Shown here piece by piece: positions 1 through 12,959 of a DNA stretch of 64,000 nt. Numbering within the stretch: position 1 is the stretch's first letter; each line of letters opens with the position of its first letter. Origin of the DNA: Ophiura sarsii. Lineage: Eukaryota; Echinodermata; Ophiuroidea; Amphilepidida; Ophiuridae. The DNA is taken from the NCBI GenBank assembly GCA_035610835.1, contig CM069456.1:33463359-33527358 (forward strand), read 5' to 3'. The position numbers were made by a program, and so were the translations under genes. A model generated the notes under the pieces. That model worked only from the letters and a program-made list of their open reading frames with translations. It ran no database searches and was not told where the DNA came from.

Positions 1-286
1 GTAAAGATCAAACCAAATTTCACTTAACTCCTTCTTCCTCACCAGGGGGGTCCCACTTAGGACCCCCCTCAAATATCTTGATGTTTTATGTAAAAATGGG
101 GCTATCTTCAATCGCTTGCAGGAATTTATCCCAGCAGTGAATTAAAATAACCTGATTGTAGTCTCATAGCATGACACATTGGCTATCAAAAACTATTCAA
201 ACTTAGCTGGGGAAATGTGTCTGGATACTAAAAAACATAGTGTTTCTATAAAGTAATTTTTAATATTTTCTAAAACAAGAACACAT

Positions 287-1781
287 ATTAGTCGGGTATA
301 TACAGGGGTTACCGTACACCCCCTTCTCCCCAGGACTCCCCCAAACCAACTTTTTTTAACTTACTTTCATGGTTCTAAAACATATTCAGAATGTTACCAA
401 AATAATTTTGCTATGCTAAAGGAATATTCAAGATGGCGTCCAAAATGGCCGCCAGAACTGGTCAGATCTCATAAAATGACATATAGCAATCAAAATGTAT
501 GGTGAAAGTATAGTTTTAATAGTGGGATGTATGCATTAGACCACTACACTCTCATATCCAGAACGTTTGCTTTGTTGACACACCTAAATCCAAGATGGCC
601 GCCAAAATGGCCGCCAAAAATGATAAAATTTCATAAATTGGCATAATATGAACCAACATGTATGACCAGAGTATAGTTTTAACGATGGAGTGTATGTGTT
701 AGACCACTAGTAACTCATGTCCAGTATTTTGCTTTGTTATCATAGTTAAAAATCCAAAATGGCGCCCAAAATGGGTCCCAAAATGACTGAACCAATTTTG
801 AATTCAGTAAAATGGGATAATATTAACCAAAATGTATCATGAAAATATAGTTTTAATGATGGGATGTATGTATTAGTAACTAGTATGTACTAGTAACTCA
901 TAATATCCAATATTTTTTTGATTTGTTAACATACTTAATAATCCAAAATGGCCACCAAAATAGGTCCCATAATGACTGAACTAATTGTCGGAAATCCATA
1001 AAATGGGATAACATAACCAACATGTATGATGAAATTATAGTTTTAACATTGGGATGTATGTATTAGACCACTAGTAACTCCTATCCAGTATATTTGCATT
1101 GTAACAATGTACTTTAAATCCAAGATGGCCACCAAAATGGCCGCTGTAAATGTAAATATAGTCTACATGAATGTATGGTAATCCAAAATAGATTGTGAGT
1201 GTATATTACATCAAATTCACCAACTAGTATGTTCTAAACTGATAAGGCCCAGCTCTGTGACAATTCTGATTCTGTATCACTTTCCAAAATGGCTGCCAAA
1301 ATGATTAATTTGATATTAAATGACCCAAAACAATTGTTTTGTAAAACTATGTAGGCCTAATACCAATACCCCCAAATCTCATGGGACAGCATTACTATAT
1401 GTCTACGATAAAGCCTAGTGGCTGTAGATCTGATCATACATGTTGGTTCATATGCCAATTTATAGAATGTTAACATTTTTGGCAGCCATTTTAGCGGCCA
1501 TCTTGGATTTAGGTGTGTTAACAAAGCAAAAGTTCTGGATATGAGTGTCTAGTGGTCTAAATACATACATTCCACTTTTAAAACTATACTTTTACCATAC
1601 ATGTTGATTGCCATAATATGGCGGCCATTTTGGACGCCATCTTGAATAACCCCTAAACGTACCAAAATATATTTGGTAACATCCTGAATATGTTTTAGGA
1701 CCATGAAAGTAAGTCAAAAAGTTGGTTTGGGGGAGTCCTGTGGGGTGGGTGGGGTGCACGGTAACCACATACCCGACTAAT
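287..1781. mobile_element. 1.5 kb non-autonomous element with long imperfect terminal inverted repeats
   Basis: The left end ATTAGTCGGGTAT (287-299) is mirrored by ATACCCGACTAAT at the right end (to 1781). The arms continue inward for about 170 bp: CCCCAAACCAACTTT near 340 pairs with AAAGTTGGTTTGGGG near 1720, and AAGATGGCGTCCAAAATGG near 431 pairs with its complement near 1620. There is no long open frame, so this is a foldback or MITE-like element. The target-site duplication is not clear and the superfamily cannot be assigned. Confidence 0.65.
420..1160 (+). repeat. Tandem repeat of about 160-190 bp with ATGGCCGCC motifs
   Basis: Four to five diverged units share the order CAAGATGGCCGCC (or CAAAATGGC), CATAAAATGGGATAA, ACCAACATGTATGA, TATAGTTTTAA, GGGATGTATG, TTAGACCACTAGTAACTC. 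Motif positions are near 430, 591, 755, 944 and 1119. An inverted unit lies at about 1480-1640. The array forms the body of the element at 287-1781. Confidence 0.7.
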
Positions 1782-1961
1782 TGTCTTATTCATAATATCC
1801 AATAACTGGTGAACATGAGTCATGTAGATGATGATGCCTAACACACCATTATAGTCCAATTGTTATAGTCCCTATAGTAGATTATATACGTCATTCATAT
1901 ATTCTTGTTCATTGATTGGTTAAAAGTGGGTCACATGATCAAAAATAAACACGCTATTTTG

Positions 1962-2024
1962 CCAAAAGTACTATTTACGGCTCCCAAAAGTACTATTTAC
2001 GGCTCTCAAGAAGACTATTTACGG
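1962..2024 (+). repeat. Three short tandem copies, unit about 20 bp
   Basis: The core TACTATTTACGG (third copy GACTATTTACGG) occurs three times at about 20 bp spacing, just before a short G+C-rich patch (2020-2110). No gene is recognised here. Confidence 0.6.
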
Positions 2025-2238
2025 CGCACTGTGCGCCGGTAGTTTTTACGCGGCGTTGTACTCCGCGTGACGCGAGAGGGCGCATGATTGCATCCCCGGG
2101 CGCAGCGGGACGATCGTTCGATGCACTGCCTTTGAATTGAACTTTTAAAGCTTTTTAACTGATGAAGATTGGAACTTACCGGATGATTTTTGAATTTGAA
2201 CTTTATGGAACTAGAAATATATGAATGACGTATATAAA

Positions 2239-2405
2239 ACAAATATATACTGCCTTTATTCGAGTCTCTGGATTAAAACTATGGTCCCTCGGTGACTGCA
2301 ATAGGCTATTTAGCTTCGGGGCTGCGCCCCTCAGCAAAATAGCACTATTGCAGTCACCTCGGGCCCATAGTTTTAACCAGAGTCACTCATGGCTATATAT
2401 ATTTG
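2239..2405. mobile_element. Foldback miniature element (MITE)
   Basis: Two arms of about 70 bp are inverted copies. The left arm contains TTAAAACTATGG and GGTGACTGCAATAG, and the right arm CTATTGCAGTCACC and CCATAGTTTTAA. They meet at a small G+C-rich hairpin (CGGGGCTGCGCCCCT, 2316-2332). The outer ends are AT-rich (ACAAATATATA and its complement). It would fold into one long hairpin. No open frame is meaningful here. Confidence 0.75.
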
Positions 2406-3510
2406 TATAATATCTATTATAGCACACACCACCCATGGATCAGTCATCCTCCCGTTTGGAAAAAAATACTATAAAATAGAAACACTTTTTTTACCCTTAG
2501 GCAATTCCACATTTCCAGTATGATTGACACTAGGATCAATGTATTTAAAACTAATGATGTAAAAAACTGATTGACGTAGGCTATTTGTATTTGAACCTGA
2601 CCTATTCTAAGCAAACTATTGTGTCTAATTTATATTATTATACAATCTAGAAACACTGATTGCTTCAAAAGACCATTACCTTTGATTACACAAACCTTTG
2701 CTTCAATTCTCTGATGTGAGAGACTTTGGAATAAAGCTATCGCTGCTCAGAAGCAGCAATGTATGGTTTAAGTAACCTTTTAAAATCAAAACAACAATCT
2801 TATTTCAAAACACTTCAAAAATATTTTCTGTCTAGAAACAATCATTTAGATACAAATATAAATATATTCTTAAAGTCTGTGACCTATTTGATTGAATTAC
2901 ATTCCTGTATTACAACAATATCTCAAATAAATCATATATCTTCAATTGTTTAAAATGTCTAAAATGCCTTATAGAAACACTGCATTGGGTGTATCTAGAA
3001 ACCATTTTCCCCAGAACAGATTTACGTTTTCTGAAGAGACAAGTGATTTAGCTATTCGGCTATGAAAGAAATTTTTCAATTCACTGCTGGGATAAAATCC
3101 TATTCACATTTAAAGATTGCCCCTTTTTCGTCACAAAAATCAATGCCTCGTCGGGGCACTTTTTTTCTGTGACCCCCCTCGTAATTCAGAATGAGGTGGG
3201 TGATTTTTGGTTGAATCTACACAATACCAATGATATATGGACTGGATTCAAAATCAGTCGATGCAAAGAATCCCATTTTGTGCCTTTAGAAACAGAGACA
3301 ATTTAAACGATTTTATATGATTTTATGGCTCAAAATGGGGCTAAAATGCCATGGGGGCAGAAAATCCAAGTCAGGGGGGTCAGAATTTTCAAACTTTGTC
3401 AACCTGAATCTTTCATCAACTGTACCCAGCAAACTATATATGAGCAATATTGGACAACCTTCATGTTCCTAGATTTTGTCATATCATCCTATTCTCTCAG
3501 GCATAGACTC
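2406..3510. other. Intergenic DNA without a recognisable gene
   Basis: AT-rich sequence. Apart from the inverted flank near 3073-3175, I see no exon, RNA gene or repeat that I can name. Short open frames here look fortuitous. Confidence 0.5.
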
Positions 3511-4571
3511 TTAAGCAATATATTGAATATCACGGCATCATACAATCATTGTATAATAAAGGAATCATACAATATCACAGGAACAACGCATTTAAGATAT
3601 TCTTTTTTACGTACATTGCCGATCACATCGAATTATGACACCTTTATTACTACGCTAGACAATTATCAGTATCGAAGCATTAAAATCATTAAAATAACTT
3701 CAGTTACATTTCTTGGTGCTGTAAATCGGAGTTACCTGTGTAAAATTTATCAACTGATAGCACTATTTCATTTATATGTCAATTGATCTATTTCAAACAA
3801 ATTTAAGATATATATTATACTTGCGACAGGTAAACCGTCGTTTGATAATAGGGAAAACATTTCCCCTTGTGTTTTGAAAACATCAACATATCAAGTTCTG
3901 TCAATTTTTTGTTGCTTTCAAATTAATCGCAAATAACTCGCAACTGTGATTTTGAATCGTTTGACACCACTATGATAATAATATTATCATTTATCAACTC
4001 GAATTAAATACATCGAACTGCTTTATCGCCATGTTTGTAAAATTATGTTTTCCTTCCATTCGGTAACAATGAAGATACGGGTTATCGTCAATTTAAAGTA
4101 CATTTTGTGTAATATATATTTTTGAATTTGCAATGGTAAGCCCTTACCTTATATAATGGGTTTCATAATATTCATCATTTTAATCGTCCACAACTGCCAG
4201 AGTTATATATACCCGGAAAAAAAGTCTTATGCGTTTTATGTGCTGGGAGTCTAGACATTAAGCATGCTGCTTACACTCTTTTAAATTCAGACATGACTAA
4301 TGTGCGGTTTACTATTTCACGAAAACTATGCATCGGCGAGTTTGAAACCTTGACCATCTAGGCAATATGATAGAGTTGCGGGTATATCAATGCAGAACAA
4401 GTTAATCTATAAAGTGTTTTCATATATAACTGCTTCAACCATGACTTCGTAGAATAAGCTATAAAAGTGCAATATTTAGCCATTATATATCTTCAAATGG
4501 GATATCGGCAAAATGTATGTCGATGAGTTTTTGGAAACAAGTGTAATTTAGGTCCCAGATAATAGAATGTA

Positions 4572-4770
4572 CTAGTATCGTCCAATACTGGAACACCCAG
4601 TGTCGTTCGATACTGAAACAAAGTCAGTGTTCCAGTATCGCTCGCTACTGGCATGTGTAAAATGTTGCATTGCCTGATACTTGAACAAAATTATATACCA
4701 GTATCGACCGATATTGGTACATTTCGATGCTACAGTATCGGTTGATACTGGTACTAGTGTACCAGTTTCC
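4572..4770. repeat. Palindromic CCAGTATCG repeat cluster, unit A left
   Basis: Diverged copies of a palindromic unit, CCAGTATCG followed by two or three bases and CGATACTGG, at intervals of about 25-60 bp. The same cluster lies at 18030-18236 and 35975-36190 in units B and C. Confidence 0.8.
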
Positions 4771-5069
4771 CACCAGTTGGACACCAAAATACATATTTGA
4801 AAAAGGTCAGCTTTCACCCGATTTATGAATAATTGAACAAATCCGCATTTTTATGAGGCACATTTATATGACGTATTTCACTTTTTCAGAGACCGTGGCT
4901 TGTTTTCATGAGCCAGATTCCGTCAAATTTTGTTGTGCAGCCTAAATTAAAATATCCTCAGGTCCTAACCACACCATACCTTCAGAAAGCAAATCGTAAA
5001 CATAGTGAATATTTAACTTTCATAGATTTTCTAAAATATGTATTAAATTAAGAAATCTTTGTCGTCTTA

Positions 5070-5198
5070 AGGTGCGTTCATACTCGCGTCGTTGCGTATC
5101 GGTCGACGTCGACGGACAAAAGTTGACATTGCTTCAACTCGCGCACCGATATCCGTCGACGTCGGCCGATGCGCAACGACGTGAGTATGAACGCACCT
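5070..5198. mobile_element. 129 bp MITE with 33 bp terminal inverted repeats, TTA target duplication
   Basis: The left end AGGTGCGTTCATACTCGCGT is mirrored by ACGTGAGTATGAACGCACCT at the right end. TTA flanks both sides (5067-5069 and 5199-5201). Units B and C have the empty site CGTCTTACTATC. A 3 bp TTA duplication suits the PIF/Harbinger or ISL2EU group, which is an inference from the duplication length only. Confidence 0.75.
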
Positions 5199-5201
5199 TT
5201 A

Positions 5202-5655
5202 GGGATCACGTCAAAACTCGACCGCCCGTTGACCGCCGGTTATGGCCGGTTCCGGCCGGTTCTCACAAAACGTGTCGTCTGATATAATATACACACATAA
5301 TGAGGTCAAATAGTTACACTCTGGTGAACACGACGGGTTGATAGTGCCTCGTCACACGCGTGAGCAATAAAATCTTGAAGTAATGGGCTCTCAAGTCACA
5401 GTTGACAACCAATACAATGCAGTTATTGATTTTCGCTGGGGTTGGCTTTTTCAATCTGTTTATAGCTCAACTAACTTTTTAAAATCAATACCGAAAGTCT
5501 ATGAATGGTTTTTTTAATAGAACGATTATAGAGAGCGGTTGTTCAGTGTTGCATGCGTGAATATTCATATACCAGTAAAACATTTGACCTGAAAGAACCG
5601 GGCGGAACCGTACGTAACTGACGGTCAACGGGCGGTCGAGTTTTGACGTCTTCCC
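5202..5655. mobile_element. 454 bp MITE abutting the previous one, TTA target duplication
   Basis: The ends GGGATCACGTCAAAACTCGA and TCGAGTTTTGACGTCTTCCC are inverted repeats. They continue inward as CCGCCCGTTGACCG and CGGTCAACGGGCGG. TTA stands on both sides (5199-5201 and 5656-5658). It shares one TTA with the neighbouring element, so one inserted at the flank of the other. The interior is G+C-rich at both ends and AT-rich in the middle, with no coding frame. Confidence 0.75.
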
Positions 5656-5854
5656 TTACTATCAATCATTTTTCCAACCAGAGGGTTGTTATAATTGTCT
5701 AGTTCTCCCGTCATATATTTTTCTTTCGTGCTAAAACGCTCAGATAGAACGTCAAATAACTGTAGGGTATTGCACTACCACCGATTGTGATTGATATTAG
5801 CGCTATCAATTTTGACAGTTATGTTATTAATAATGTCTCCAATGTCGAGCAAAA

Positions 5855-5990
5855 CTGGAACAAAGCGCTCCAGTATCGAGACGAAACTGGAACACCATTC
5901 AGTATTGGGCAATTTTGGGACAAAAACGTTCCAGTATCTGAACCCATTAAAACGTCCGGGTATCGAGCCATACTGGAGCACATATAATGT
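5855..5990. repeat. Palindromic CCAGTATCG cluster, unit A right
   Basis: Second cluster of the same motif (CTCCAGTATCGAGACGAAAC, TTCCAGTATCTGAAC, GTATCGAGCCATACTGGA). Matching clusters lie at 18715-18845 (B) and 36865-37050 (C). Confidence 0.75.
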
Positions 5991-6970
5991 TCCAATCAAA
6001 CGCTATCAACAATTCGAGCCAATGTTTGACCGTGACGTGTTGCTTTGTTTAGACAACACTAAAACATGACACTACCACAACGTCACTGCGTAATAGAATA
6101 TCAAAATCTGTAAGGATTGTCCTTATACATGTTATATGCTTATGAATAATTCATATTTGTTTTCTAGCTGAAAGTACGACAAATGAGATACACAGCCTAC
6201 AAATAATATGATTCGGTTCATGATAGCTCTAGACAGTTTTGCCTTGTTATTGACGAAACTTTATGATTAAAACCACTTTTTGAAAATTGGCCCTTAGTCA
6301 GTTAGCCACATTTTGAACCATCGCAAAGTTATGCCATTAGAACATAAACACCAATCAACCAATTTTGGCTGATTGTTAAATTTATCATTCCATTGTTTAA
6401 AGATAATCTGAAAACAATCTAAATTATCGTTTAAATCAATGCTAAATACTGAACAGAGAGTAATGATGTGGAACAGGTGCACACTTCTGATTGACACCTC
6501 GTCATTAACATATTTTCAGTATATCAACCTGTCACTTTCCATGTATTCATTACTATACTTTGGTGGCCTCAATTTTGCTTGGTAACGCCACACTCTGGCT
6601 TAAATATATAACGATGGCTTAGCAGGAATAACACTAGTTTCTTATTATTTAATTGTTGACCACAACGTGCTATGTCTAGACATATAATAGCAACATGACA
6701 CTTCGATTTCACAAATAATGAGTAATTGTTATACTTTAACATTTGAGTCAATAGAGTTCAATTGAAGTAATAGGAAAATTAAGTATAAGTCTTGCCTGTC
6801 TTATCTCCCAGGACGTGTCCTAAATTGATTTGAACGAGATGGAAATCAGTCGTCCCATCGCATCCTGAGGGTTTAGGTTCTTGGCCAAAATTAAAACCAA
6901 CATATTAAGTAACACCGAGTGCTCAAACACAGTTGAAAGAATTTAGAAAGACTACATTTATGGCAAACTC

Positions 6971-7290
6971 AATGCACACAAAATATAGAAAAACTTAGTT
7001 TATCGCGGATAAAACAAAGTTGTTCAAGTGATCTGTGAAAAACATAGTTTTTAATTACCACTTTGAAAAACACAGTTTTACAAGTTGACAAAACTCAGCT
7101 GTTCAGTTTTTCTTAGAAATTTCACATTTAACCGTTTATCAGAACACAAAGATCTCTGTTTTATTTTCATAAACCTTGTTTTCACTTGATAAAAAGATAA
7201 ACTCAGTTTATCATTTTAAAAACTATAAGTTTTTCTCAGAAAGACTTAGTTTATCGGTGATAAACTAAATGTTTCTATATTTTGAGCATG
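6971..7290. mobile_element. Foldback element in unit A with GTTTATC ends
   Basis: The ends CAAAATATAGAAAAACTTAG and GTTTCTATATTTTG, with GTTTATCGGTGATAAAC inside the right arm, are inverted repeats of about 45 bp. Interior pieces repeat AACTCAGTTTATC-like words. Orthologous copies at 20749-20996 (internally deleted) and 38095-38406 show that it predates the unit duplications. Confidence 0.6.
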
Positions 7291-10200
7291 TCATTTACAT
7301 TAAAGCAGAACTGTCCACTAGTCCTTGAAGTCGAAATAGGCCTTAACGGATTTAATAGAATAAATGACATACATTGTATGTTTAAAATTAGTTTGAAGAT
7401 AAGATACACATATCAGGGCAAAAATAGTAACTTCAGAGGGGTGGTGAATTGGAAAATGGGTGAAGCTAGGTGTTAGAATATCATCATATGTGAAAATTTT
7501 GTATTTAATAGAACATTGTCATATCTGGAGGAAAATCACGATAATTTTAAACAAAAGGTATGAAGAAAATAAAATATCTATTTAAATACGTCTTTTTTAA
7601 GTCTATTATATTTATCAACGTTTTACACCTGTCGTTCTAGTCTCTAGACGTTGTGTCTACAACAGAATGTCAGATGGATATCTGTGGTCAGAGAGAATTA
7701 AATTTGACAATTTACACTTTGATCTAAAACTGTCACTGTCTAGACGGTTTTTCTTTATTGGGATTCTTTCAACGGAGCCAGTAATAGTGTAAGGACAGCC
7801 CTCTTTTCTTAAGGATCGCATGTATGTCGCTTTCAATCATACGTTGTATGCTGATCTAAATAATCTCAATTCAATTGTTCTTTGGTGTTTATCAATGAAA
7901 ATATATTTCAATGTAAATGCTGAAAACTAAATATATTTTCGTAGACGAATTGACGATAAGTTTAATCTTGGTATGTACATATATATATAATATTGAAATG
8001 CAGTATCATGTTTATTTGAGGATATTGTAAACAGTTAATGGAACAAGGCTCATTGTAAAGTATACACACTGTATAACAAAAACTAGATCAGGCTGAACAT
8101 TTGCCAATGACTTGTCACAGTTTATTACATTTATTTTATTCAGAAACTACCTGAAAGGATCCATGTGGGAACATTGACATTGTTTTAATTACATTTAAAA
8201 TGCACTTATTGAGATGACTGCTGATGTGATTGCCTCGGATATACATCCACATTATTCATGGTTTTAATTAAGACAGCATCCTCAGTCACTTGTTATATAT
8301 AGACGAGTGCCGTTATTTGTCTATAGTTTTGAAGTAAATTAAGAAAAAATAAATCAAGAACTTTGTAGATTGGACCCTACTAAATGTACCTAAAGTTCGA
8401 TGTCTTCCATTCTACCTCTGAGTGAAGACTTGTGAATAAAACAGTGTGGTCTTTGATGCGTTCATGGTGCTGTTCAAGAGTGTGTTATTATGTCCATTAC
8501 CTTGTTTTAAAGTCTTATGTAAGATATTATATCACTTACAATTAGAAAAAAGGGCCATTTAGTATTGAAGTGCATTGAAATAATTTGAAACGTTAAAGTG
8601 GTTTCCGAAATCTTCAATCATACTGTTTCTTATACACTCAGGTAAACATATTAAAATTCTAAACACTGTATTGTGTGCAATAGACCTCGCCTATCTTACC
8701 TAAAATGAGATGTGTCATTAAAGCACCGACAATCCAGTCTTTGCATGAACCTTGAATGATATATTTCCTTTTTAGTTTGTACAGTATATTATTTTAGCTT
8801 GTCTAGTACACACTCGACAAATTGTAAGGCAAGCCCTGAGGTTAATGGAATTGATCTATAACAAGAAGCGATCATAAAGGGTAAATTTCGCAATCATTTT
8901 CTACAATTATAAACCACACGTTATGTGACATTATACAACTTGTTAATCTCATGCTGTAACTCATCGAGCAACGGTAAACAGGATTTCAATTTCCCTTTTC
9001 ATGTTATTATGATTTATTATTTTAGATACAAGTCAGATTTGTCTAACGAGGGCAAGACAATACCAAATGAAATATAATTTTCATTCCGTTTACGAAAAAA
9101 GCCCCCAATAAACCTTTTTGGTACAGCATTGTTAGACATTTTCCAAATTATTTGAGAGACTTTCAATTTTATTTTGTTTAATAAACAGCGGCAAGTGATT
9201 CTAACTACATGTATTGCAGTAAGCAATTTTAAATTGCAGAAAAGAAGCATATGCTCATTACTATGTTCACGTTATTTGTATTCCGAGCAACACACGATAT
9301 GATTCTCTTTGTGTACGGAGCTATGATATGTTGTATGATATGTTTCTCTGAAAGGATCCATCCAAGACATATCAGTCTGTCTTTCATTTGCAATATATCA
9401 TCATGAATTGCTTCGCATAGAAAAACATAATTATGTTTCGGGGGACCATTGCCAAATATAAACGGTAAAGACCGCTGATTATTATTACCATTCTACCCGC
9501 TCTTCGTTCTTCTACATGTATATATAATTCCAATTACCAACAACATAAATGTTTAAGGACTACTCGCTTTAGATAAACATGCACAATGCAATTTAGTTAA
9601 CAACACGGCTGAATATTTTATATCCAGGCTCTAGAAGGTTAAGTGTACAGTCCTATATTCGAGGCTTTGGCATACGTACAATGTTCCTCAACGATGTTTT
9701 GTTCCATATTGTTTTATTGTAAGCATCCACTATGGGCTGTACAACGTGTTCATACAATACTTAAAATACATGAAGTGCCAAGTCGGTGCATGGCTTGAAA
9801 ACTTGTTTAAGAGCAATGAAAAGTATTCTGTAATGAGCAGATTGTACGGTTAAATTTTGAAAACTCGATTTCTTACAAATATGCTGATAATTCACAATTT
9901 ATTCAATTCTTTGAATAGACGAGCAAGGCATGTGTAAACTATTCATGATATATTATGTCAACCTTATTTAGATACATCAAATGTTGATTTAAAACCAACC
10001 CACCAGATCAACACAGAATTTGAACCGTTTTTAGATTCATTAATTCTGATCCTTATCATTTTGAGAGAAATACGCAAGTAATCACGTTCATCTATTTTAG
10101 CTCCCAAACAAAACATTGGAATATTTATTCATCATATGCATACGGGGAACGAATACTGGACATTTGATTGTCCTTTCTTCCCTTGCTATCCGAAACACAT

Positions 10201-12959
10201 ACGCTTAAATTCCATACGGTTGTTCTTTTGAAGTTAATTTTGTCGAGATTGTTGATTGAAATCCAATTATCAAACCAAGAAAGGATAATAGTAGAACTAC
10301 ATATTTTCACCAAACTTTCTCGATCAAATGAAGACGAAATGCATCGAAAAGGTAACACAATATGGAAAGTCCACAATGAAGAAGATATGCACGTGTTTTT
10401 CTTACTATTTTCTCATCAGAATATTTTCTGAAATATTACATCTGACTGATTTGTACATAGGTTACCTAGTTCTGGAAAAAGAGCGTATATTAAGATGGGT
10501 TCAACTTTGATAACCTACTTCTTGAATTCAAAATTCAAAAGATGAAATGTGATATTTGGATCTTACCAGTTATTTTTATTAACCTGAAAGCAATTGAAGA
10601 ATAGTTTACGTTAACATAGAATAAGTTCCAGCCCACGAACTAAACAAACATTTTTGAAGCATGGTAGATAGATTATGCCAGACTAGAAAATAGAACAATT
10701 TTGCTTGAAACTGTAAAACCGAAGACCATCACACCTGTATGTCAAGGTATGCTGATAATCTTGCACCAATGTTGTCTTCATTTGAAGAATAATGCCATTT
10801 CTACATTAACATACAGGTATTTCCTGAAGAGGGTTACTGATGATCATATAATTAGAAACATCAGGAACACTATTATATGATTCGAAGTCAACGTTGTCAC
10901 TTGAACATTTATCTCAGACTTTCCATACTCAATTAAGATATAAACGTCAACATATTGAAGGTACCCGCAGCTGTCTCAATGCGCATGTAGGCTACAATTT
11001 ATTAATGACAACCTCATTTGGTTTTTGCATCTGTCTTTCGTTAATGCCATCAGGGATTGTGACCAGGTTAACGAACGAATTTGATAATGTTGATCTGATG
11101 ATTGACTATTAATATGAGATGGCCATTTTATAATTTCCTGTACAATATGGATTTATTCGATCAGTATATTCGAGCAGAAAACAAGGTTTAATGCTCTGTA
11201 CTAAGATGAGTTTGACCATGCGTCTTTGTTGCTCATGTTTTGCTGTCATAAATTACACAGATACATTCGGCCATATTGATTCCGGGATATTTATATCTAG
11301 ACCGCACTGCAAAACTAGTACGTATGGCTCATTCGTATAAGTGACTTGTACGTAATACCTTTGCGATAGGCGCTTAAGTAATGTTTTGCACCAAAACTTA
11401 TCTTAGAAAAACGCAAATATTTCTATATTATTATGTGAATATATTATTTGGTCTTAGTATAATTTTCATGGATGTTTTCGGAAATAACGGGCACTTTTTT
11501 CGTTGAATCGCTGATAAAATGTCATGACTGCATATTCCAAACTAATGGTAGTGCTACAGAGAATTTATTTTTGAATTTGACCATTCCGTCTTTTTGTTAC
11601 ATCCATTTTAGTAGGGCCTGGCATTTTGAGGCCAATCCACAGGATGGCAATAATGCATAGTTTTGTTATGGCTGTGGCTGATTCAGAGACGAAAATAATG
11701 ACTTAAAATAAATAGAAATGTTGAATTTTGAGTAATCAGACGGCCTGAACTCAAGAAAAAAAGCAAACACACACAATAAACAAACATTTAAGCTGATTAA
11801 ATAAAGTTTGTTTCATTCTTATACATTGACGAATGGTGTGATTACGGTATTCGATCATTCCGTGGATTGGCTTTAAAAAAGAGGGTTTTTACTAAGATTA
11901 ACGCACTATGAACGATTTTTGAATGAAAGCCAATTTATTGGTCTTTTTAGCAATACCAATGGTTTTGACAATGCCTGTCTAAAGTTTTCATGACGCCTTT
12001 GAGAAAAAAATCTGACTCGCCCTGTATAGTATAAAACATTTAGTCTTACGTAAAAATGCAGCCTATTATGTCATTAAAAAAAAAGCAAATACAATATCTC
12101 AATTGAATTTGTACTTGCGGTACCTAAGCAGACCTCATTAAACGATGTTTCTTATTTGTTGACTTATTTTGACTCACAATATGTACCAGAGAATGATTAC
12201 AATGTGATTTTTGCGATCCAAATACTTAATGATTACGAGGGTCAGCCAAGGCCCGGATAAATACCTGGTCATCGGAGTGAGAAAATAGAGTCGGCCGTGA
12301 TTACACAAATTGGTCACTATGGATTTCCTAAGTATTAGGCTGTGTTATTGTTAAGCAAGCTTTCATCTTATATATCTTAGACATACTTATATTGAACCGC
12401 ATATCAATTTAAAACAGTCTTAAGCATGTTAAAATGTTCAATAACACAACATTCTTGTGACGGTTTAAACAATAACTACATGTAGATCGTTGACATTTAT
12501 CGTCATCGATATATGGTTATCTTGAACTGATACATGTTTATGCTAGGCACTTTTTCAAGTTTGTAAGTGCGCTATTACCGACGAACGACATGAAGTTACC
12601 TTTGAAATGTCACATTTCAATTTAAGTAGAGGGTGAATCGGGCAAAGACGATCATATTTTCCTACCTAAACACATTCAGATAATACCGAGATATACAGTA
12701 TAAAACGCTGTGATCCGGCTCTCGAAAGATCAGCATTCAATATAAATGATACGCTTGCTTCTTTCTTAAATTTTGACTGATAATGATAATCGGAGAAAGA
12801 CTTTTCATTCCTACCTAAAGATCAAGCAGCTGCTTTTCTCATACCACATAAGGCAAGTAACAATACGTGTTAACGACAGCTAAGATGTGGTCACATTACC
12901 ACGATACCGGACACACTTATAACAAAAGAAGATACACCTTATAACGCGATAGCTCGCGT

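Larger units (their letters stand above)
60..3175. repeat. Inverted-repeat flanks of a larger repeat
   Basis: The stretch around 95-150 (containing TTTATCCCAGCAGTGAATT) reappears in inverted, diverged form around 3073-3130 (AATTCACTGCTGGGATAAAA), and both sides carry a nearby run of Gs or Cs. This suggests one old element of about 3 kb with terminal inverted repeats of about 100 bp, into which the element at 287-1781 and the foldback at 2239-2405 later inserted. No coding sequence is recognisable inside. The ends are approximate because similarity fades outward. Confidence 0.4.

Noticed and set aside
3325..3786. 153-codon ORF overlapping the start of unit A
   Set aside because: The frame is not kept in units B and C, and it crosses the unit boundary.
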